From an uncultured Pelagibacteraceae bacterium (GTDB taxonomy: Bacteria > Pseudomonadota > Alphaproteobacteria > Pelagibacterales > Pelagibacteraceae), in contig CACJNE010000007.1 of NCBI GenBank assembly GCA_902594675.1, forward strand, positions 1-64,000: a stretch of DNA of 64,000 nt, in the 5' to 3' direction. Shown here one piece after another: positions 59,896-64,000 of the stretch. The translations under genes were made by a program, and so were the position numbers. The notes under the pieces were generated by a model. That model did not search any database. It had not been told where the DNA came from and saw nothing but the letters and a program-made list of their open reading frames with translations. Numbering within the stretch: position 1 is the first letter of the stretch; every line of letters starts with the position of its first letter.

Positions 59896-61305
59896 ATGAT
59901 ATTAAATGTAAAAAAAATTTTATGGTTAATACTTACTATTTTTATTTTAATTACGTTAATTTTTGTTGTAATTAATACAAAAAAAAATTTAGATACCAAG
60001 TCAAATCAAATAGAATTTTTAGAAAAAAATTTAAATAAAAAGAAATCACAAATTAAAAATGTACATGAAAAACTTTTATCGAATAATATTAGTTTAGAAG
60101 ATATTGTGTTTTCAGAAGGTATAAAGTTTATACCGAAATCAAATTTAGATATTGAATTTAATTCAAACAAATATGTGCTATCAGAATTTAGTTCAGATGA
60201 TATCGTTTTTTCAAAACATCCATCTGCATCTAGCTCAGCATATATTGATATATATGAGGATGATTTATTTTTAGTAACAGCAACAGGACAAATAGCATTT
60301 ACTAATGCCAGTAATTTATTTTCAGATAAAATTAATATGATTTCGATTAAATCTAATATTAAAGATGTGATAGACTATCCAGAATTTTACAAATCTTCTC
60401 CTTTTGGTATTAAAGATATATTAATTGATAAAAACGAAATATATATTTCATATATCAAAGAGTTAAGTAAAGAGTGCTATAATACTAGTATTTTAGTCGG
60501 TAAAATTAATTTTGTAAAAATAAATTTTTCAGAATTTTTCTCTGATGATGAATGTATTAAAAAAAACGATAATTTTTTTAAAAAAAATAAGCACGATAAG
60601 TTAGTTCCTCACCAGGCTGGGGGAAGGATGATAGCTTTTAATAATCAAATTTTGCTCACTGTAGGCGAATATAGAAAGAGAGTCTTAGCACAAAGCCAAG
60701 ATTCATATTTTGGAAAGATTATATTAATTAATAAAAATTCAAAAAAATATGAAATTATTTCAAAGGGACATAGAAATCCTCAAGGATTATTTTTTAGTAA
60801 TCAAATCAATAAATTATTTTCTACAGAGCACGGTCCAGATGGAGGCGATGAGATAAATGTTGTCGATTTTGTAAATGTAAAGGATATTCCAAATTATGGT
60901 TGGCCAATTTCGTCTTATGGAAAACATTATTATGAAGAAAAAAATGATAGCAGGTTGGAGCAGTCTCCACTAGAAAAATCTCATAAAAAAAAAGGTTTTA
61001 TTGAACCTATAAAATATTTTGTTCCATCAGTTGGCATAAGTCAAATTATTGGATTGCCAAAGCAATTTACAAATACCAATAATTTACAGTTTATAGTAGG
61101 TACAATGGGTACAGCGAAAAAGATTAAAGAGGGAATGCTAAGTTTGTATTTTTTCGAATATAACAATTCAGAAAACAAAATAATTAATGAAAAATTAATA
61201 CCAATAAAATCTAGAGTAAGAGACATTAAGTATTTATCTAAATACAATTCAGTGGTAATGTTTCTAGAAACAAATAGTACAATTGGGGTATTAAAAAAGA
61301 AATAA
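59896..61305 (+). CDS. Membrane-anchored glucose/sorbosone dehydrogenase-like beta-propeller
   Basis: A 469-residue protein. Residues about 7-28 form a membrane helix, followed by a short coiled-coil (about 30-65), then a six-bladed propeller of the GSDH family: PHQAGGRMIAF, SKGHRNPQGLFF, FSTEHGPDGGDEIN and NYGWPISSYG. The GHRNPQG and EHGPDGGDEIN motifs are those of PQQ-dependent soluble aldose dehydrogenases. Substrate and PQQ use are unverified; the helix would tether it to the inner membrane facing the periplasm. Confidence 0.8.
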   Translation: MILNVKKILWLILTIFILITLIFVVINTKKNLDTKSNQIEFLEKNLNKKKSQIKNVHEKLLSNNISLEDIVFSEGIKFIPKSNLDIEFNSNKYVLSEFSSDDIVFSKHPSASSSAYIDIYEDDLFLVTATGQIAFTNASNLFSDKINMISIKSNIKDVIDYPEFYKSSPFGIKDILIDKNEIYISYIKELSKECYNTSILVGKINFVKINFSEFFSDDECIKKNDNFFKKNKHDKLVPHQAGGRMIAFNNQILLTVGEYRKRVLAQSQDSYFGKIILINKNSKKYEIISKGHRNPQGLFFSNQINKLFSTEHGPDGGDEINVVDFVNVKDIPNYGWPISSYGKHYYEEKNDSRLEQSPLEKSHKKKGFIEPIKYFVPSVGISQIIGLPKQFTNTNNLQFIVGTMGTAKKIKEGMLSLYFFEYNNSENKIINEKLIPIKSRVRDIKYLSKYNSVVMFLETNSTIGVLKKK

Positions 61306-61310
61306 ATAGT

Positions 61311-61697
61311 ATGAAAATTAAATCATCTATGGATCTTGTATCAGAGGCATTAGCTGAAATTAAAACTATATCTCCAGAAGAAGCGCTAGAAAAGATTAAT
61401 AGTAAAATTTGTAACTTAATTGATATCAGAGACATAAGAGAATTGGAAAGATTAGGAAGAGTAGAAAATTCATCTCATGTACCAAGAGGAATGTTAGAAT
61501 TTTGGATGGATCCTCAGAGTAAATATTTCAAAGATGGTAAAATTGAAATAGAGAAAGAAATGGTTTTATTTTGTGCTGGAGGATTGAGATCAGCATTAGC
61601 AGCTAAATCTTTAGAGGAAATGGGGTTTACTAATGTCTCTCATATAGAAGGTGGCTTCGCAGCAATGCAAAATTCTGGATTTAAAATTGTAAAATAA
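61311..61697 (+). CDS. Rhodanese-domain protein
   Basis: A 128-residue single-domain sulfurtransferase. NLIDIRDIRELERLGRVENSSHVPRG is the CH2-A region and VLFCAGGLRSALAAK the active-site loop with Cys88. Transfers sulfane sulfur in the cytoplasm. Starts 5 bases after the propeller gene, so likely the same transcript. Confidence 0.88.
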   Translation: MKIKSSMDLVSEALAEIKTISPEEALEKINSKICNLIDIRDIRELERLGRVENSSHVPRGMLEFWMDPQSKYFKDGKIEIEKEMVLFCAGGLRSALAAKSLEEMGFTNVSHIEGGFAAMQNSGFKIVK

Positions 61698-61705
61698 TCC
61701 TGAAG

Positions 61706-62179
61706 TTAATCTAATAAATTTATTCTCTTAGCGTAAAACATTCTAATAATCCAATAAATTACCAAACCAATTGGACCAATAAAGTAAGTTATAATTAATG
61801 GAATAAAAATCAAATATTTTGATATGAATAATTTTTGACTGTCTTTCATAATCCAAGCACCACAAAATAAATTTACAGCTAGAAAGTGTGTCCAAAACAT
61901 TATTAAAAAAGCTTCTGCCTCAAAGAGGTTTCTTAAATCGTATAAGCCAAGATATAAGGTAAAGTTATAATCAAAATCGTATCCAGAAATAAAAAAGTAG
62001 TAACCCAAATAGCAATATACAGATGATAATATTAAAAAAGGAACAACAGATGTTACTAGCAAACCACAAATTTTAGATTGTGGAAAAACAATTAAAATCA
62101 TCCAAAAAGGTATTACACCTATATTTAACCATAAATATATCATCTCTATGGTAAAAAAAGCTACAATTTGTTCAATCAT
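61706..62179 (-). CDS. ABA4-like (DUF4281) membrane protein
   Basis: A 157-residue protein with about four or five helices. LWLNIGVIPFWMILIVFP, the central SLxLxxLYDLRNLFEAEAFLIMFWTHFLAVNLFCGAWI and FIGPIGLVIYWIIR match the ABA4-like family. In plants ABA4 acts in neoxanthin formation; bacterial roles are unknown. Convergent with the rhodanese gene and divergent from recX, with 28 bases between starts. Confidence 0.7.
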   Translation of the reverse strand: MIEQIVAFFTIEMIYLWLNIGVIPFWMILIVFPQSKICGLLVTSVVPFLILSSVYCYLGYYFFISGYDFDYNFTLYLGLYDLRNLFEAEAFLIMFWTHFLAVNLFCGAWIMKDSQKLFISKYLIFIPLIITYFIGPIGLVIYWIIRMFYAKRINLLD

Positions 62180-62207
62180 AATATTTTATATTATATTAAA
62201 TAAGCAA

Positions 62208-62771
62208 ATGATTCCTATAAAAAATAAAAAAAAGTCATTAGAAGTTACTGTTGAGGAGATGACTAATTTTGCACTTAATTATGTTGAAAAATTCGCTCCG
62301 TCAAAACAACAATTGAGAACGTATTTGTTAAAAAAATATCTTACTTCAAGAACTCCAAACATAAAAAAAAATGATGTATCAAATTTAATCGATATTGTTC
62401 TTGAGGATCTTGAAAAATCAAAATTCATTAATGACAAATTTTATTCAGAGTCTAAAGCAAAAAGTTTAATACAAAGAGGATCCTCAATAAATAAGATAAG
62501 AAATTATTTAATCAACAAAGGTGTGGGTGAAAAATATATAAAAAATACAATCAATCAAATCAAAGATAAAAATGAGGACCAGGATTTTTTTTCAGCTATA
62601 AAAATTTGTAAAAAAAAAAGAATTGGACCATCAAGACAGGAGGACAATAGACCTTTATTTTATAAAAAAGACATAGGAGTATTAGCAAGGTCAGGTTTTG
62701 ACTTTGAAGTTTCAAGAAGAGTAATGGATCTAGATAAAGATGAGTATTTAAAAATTATAAATCTTCTTTAG
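62208..62771 (+). CDS. recX: Regulatory protein RecX
   Basis: A 187-residue protein of helical repeats typical of RecX: EMTNFALNYVEKFAPSKQQLRTYLLKKYL, LEDLEKSKFINDKFYSESKAKSLIQRGSSINKIRNYLINKGV and the SRRVMDL end. It modulates RecA filaments. ATG 62208 is used: the residues before it (from 62148) overlap the divergent ABA4-like gene and are not RecX-like. The 3' end overlaps the small minus-strand gene by 17 bases. Confidence 0.85.
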   Translation: MIPIKNKKKSLEVTVEEMTNFALNYVEKFAPSKQQLRTYLLKKYLTSRTPNIKKNDVSNLIDIVLEDLEKSKFINDKFYSESKAKSLIQRGSSINKIRNYLINKGVGEKYIKNTINQIKDKNEDQDFFSAIKICKKKRIGPSRQEDNRPLFYKKDIGVLARSGFDFEVSRRVMDLDKDEYLKIINLL

Positions 62772-62904
62772 ATTTTTTGTTTTTGTCCTCTAAATAATAC
62801 TGAATTTTATTTTTAATATAATTTTTTACCATGACAAAAACCACTAAGCCAAATATTGAAACTGATACAATGATTATTAAAATTATTCTTAATTGCTCGC
62901 TCAT
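62755..62904 (-). CDS. 49-residue single-pass membrane peptide
   Basis: An ORF from ATG 62904 to TAA 62755 encoding one membrane helix (about 5-25, LRIILIIIVSVSIFGLVVFVMV) and a charged C-terminus rich in Lys/Asp/Glu. The ATG shares ATGA with the stop of the upstream phosphatase-family gene, which strongly suggests real, coupled translation. Too short for common gene callers; no family recognised. Confidence 0.7.
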   Translation of the reverse strand: MSEQLRIILIIIVSVSIFGLVVFVMVKNYIKNKIQYYLEDKNKKSKEDL

Positions 62905-63677
62905 TTTAATTTATCGCTTCTTTTGATAATTAAACTAGGATTTTTAAAATCTTTTTTTCCATAAATAATTTCATTACCATCAAAATCCCTAATTATACCA
63001 CCTGCGTTTTCTAATATGGCATGTCCTGCAGCAATATCCCATTCACACGCTCTAGGTTCAGCAACATAACCATCAAATTCTCCTGTTGCAATCACGCAGA
63101 ATTTAAGCGAGCTCTTCATTTTTACATATTCTGTCACACCAATTTTTTTATGAATCATCTCAATTTCAGGTTTTAAAGTATTTGAGTATGAAACAACCTT
63201 TACCGAATTTAATGGTGTTAATTTTTTACAATCTAATTTGGTCTTTTTATTATTAGATAATTCAAATGATTTATCTTTTCCATAAGAATAAAACATCCTT
63301 TTTTTTGCTGGCACATTAATTAAACCTGCAACAGCTTTCCTATTTAATATCAACCCAGCATTTAAAGTAAATTCCTCTTTGTCGTTAATATAATCATAAG
63401 TCCCATCAATAGGATCGATGAGCCAAAAGTCTTTTAGATCATTTTTAGATTTGTTGTGCGAAGTCTCTTCAGAGACAATAGGAATTTCAGGTGTTAATTC
63501 TAATATTTTTTTTGTAAGAATCTTATTTACTTCAATATCACCATTACTAACTGGGGTATTATCAGATTTAAGCTCTTTTTTTAAACCTTGATTTCTTAGT
63601 TTTATAGAAAGATCTCCTGCAATTAAGAAGGTATCAATTAAATTTTCAATAATATTTTTTAATTTAGTTTCATCCAT
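62901..63677 (-). CDS. cysQ: Inositol monophosphatase family (CysQ-like 3'(2'),5'-bisphosphate nucleotidase)
   Basis: A 258-residue Mg-dependent phosphatase: EETSHN (metal Glu), FWLIDPIDGTYDYINDKEEFTLNAGLI (DPxDGT core), and ACEWDIAAGHAILENAGG (final metal Asp). The combination EExxxN...DPIDGT...EWDIAAGHAI fits CysQ, which removes phosphate from PAP produced in sulfate assimilation; inositol phosphatase is an alternative. ATG 63677 overlaps the DUF3553 gene by 8 bases; the longer frame to 63713 runs inside that gene. Confidence 0.88.
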   Translation of the reverse strand: MDETKLKNIIENLIDTFLIAGDLSIKLRNQGLKKELKSDNTPVSNGDIEVNKILTKKILELTPEIPIVSEETSHNKSKNDLKDFWLIDPIDGTYDYINDKEEFTLNAGLILNRKAVAGLINVPAKKRMFYSYGKDKSFELSNNKKTKLDCKKLTPLNSVKVVSYSNTLKPEIEMIHKKIGVTEYVKMKSSLKFCVIATGEFDGYVAEPRACEWDIAAGHAILENAGGIIRDFDGNEIIYGKKDFKNPSLIIKRSDKLK

Positions 63678-63846
63678 TATTTTCAATTCTCTCGAGCTCA
63701 ATATTATTTGCATTTATTACTTTTTTGCCAACATTTTCAAAGTTTACAGTTATTTTGTCTTTAATTATCGACTGAACCTGACCAATGCCCCAATTTTTAT
63801 TAGCAGGGTTAATAACTTTGTCACCTGGTTCAAAATCTAAAATCAT
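63670..63846 (-). CDS. DUF3553 family protein
   Basis: A 58-residue protein beginning [26 protein letters not shown] with [12 protein letters not shown], the DUF3553 pattern (an SH3-like/CarD-like small barrel). Function unknown. It overlaps the cysQ-like start by 8 bases and is divergent from mnmA, 41 bases away. Confidence 0.85.
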   Translation of the reverse strand: MILDFEPGDKVINPANKNWGIGQVQSIIKDKITVNFENVGKKVINANNIELERIENNG

Positions 63847-63887
63847 TTAATTTAACTTATAATAGAAATAAGTATAAATACCATCAA

Positions 63888-64000
63888 ATGAATTCAAAAA
63901 CTAACTCAATAGGGTTATTAAAAAAACCAACTGATACAACTGTTGTTGTAGCTATGTCTGGTGGTGTCGACTCATCAACTGTAGCAGGTATTATGAAAAA
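63888..64000 (+). CDS. mnmA: tRNA-specific 2-thiouridylase MnmA, N-terminal part
   Basis: The frame is open to the window edge (37 codons). After a short leader, [18 protein letters not shown] is the PP-loop (SGGVDSS) of MnmA, which adds sulfur to U34 of tRNAs for Lys, Glu and Gln. The fragment is too short to exclude other PP-loop ATPases completely, but the exact AMSGGVDSS is characteristic. Confidence 0.85.
   Translation, partial: MNSKTNSIGLLKKPTDTTVVVAMSGGVDSSTVAGIMK

Noticed and set aside
1-64000. CRISPR array, prophage, transposon or rRNA/tRNA genes
   Set aside because: No spaced repeats, transposase or phage genes, or tRNA/rRNA signatures were recognised on reading; a covariance-model search was not possible here.

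Overview
The window looks like a chromosome segment of a marine SAR11-type alphaproteobacterium ('Candidatus Pelagibacter' or a close relative). The DNA is very A+T-rich and most genes use AGA for arginine. Genes are packed with gaps of a few bases or with ATGA/TAATG overlaps. Periplasmic-binding-protein transporters dominate. A TPP riboswitch precedes a sodium:solute symporter, the arrangement known as thiV in Pelagibacter. I saw no tRNA, rRNA, insertion sequence, prophage or CRISPR array. No gene-free stretch exceeds 300 bases; the longest are 46647-46874, 58123-58344 and 39739-39948. The first and last genes are cut by the window edges.

Layout. 1-7200: end of an inositol-monophosphatase-family gene, a glutamine amidotransferase, a complete peptide-type ABC transporter with fused ATPases, then AhpD-like and DUF952 genes. 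7200-10900 (minus strand): a chain of very small genes (NTF2/SnoaL-like folds, DUF1330, GYD-like, DUF3764-like, a secreted small protein) ending in a His-rich cupredoxin and an SMR protein. 10980-14950: cysteine synthesis (cysK, cysE), an unlisted metallothionein-like peptide, an ETHE1-type persulfide dioxygenase, a 1-Cys peroxiredoxin and an Asp/Glu racemase. 15000-21150: alpha/beta hydrolase, glycine betaine transporter proXVW, an MFS transporter and pseudoazurin. 21150-30290: an uncharacterised divergent cluster of a sugar-type ABC transporter, a HAD-like protein lacking its catalytic aspartates, a MetE-like protein, two double SnoaL-like proteins and a cupin.

31200-49340: an apparent organosulfonate-type island. 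It holds a HisD-family dehydrogenase resembling HpsN, phosphate acetyltransferase, a BASS-family carrier, a double-wHTH regulator, an Ldh2-family dehydrogenase, an epoxide hydrolase, an aldehyde dehydrogenase, a TRAP transporter, TauABC-like ABC genes, a taurine:pyruvate-type aminotransferase and alanine dehydrogenase. A shared AACCCATTTT-type motif lies upstream of the regulator, the TRAP genes and the tau-like genes, suggesting one regulon. Xsc and SuyAB are not in the window.

49340-64000: tesA/ybbA/ybbP with overlapping start codons, a thioredoxin-like protein, the TPP riboswitch and thiV, rseP, HU, amtB followed by a decayed remnant of a second amtB 3' end, bcp, a family-9 glycosyltransferase, a membrane-anchored sugar-dehydrogenase-like protein, rhodanese, an ABA4-like membrane protein, recX, a 49-residue membrane peptide, an inositol-monophosphatase-family gene, DUF3553, and the start of mnmA.

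A recurrent design is a hairpin directly after the binding-protein gene in all five transporter operons where that gene comes first. It probably lets the binding protein be made in excess over the membrane parts.
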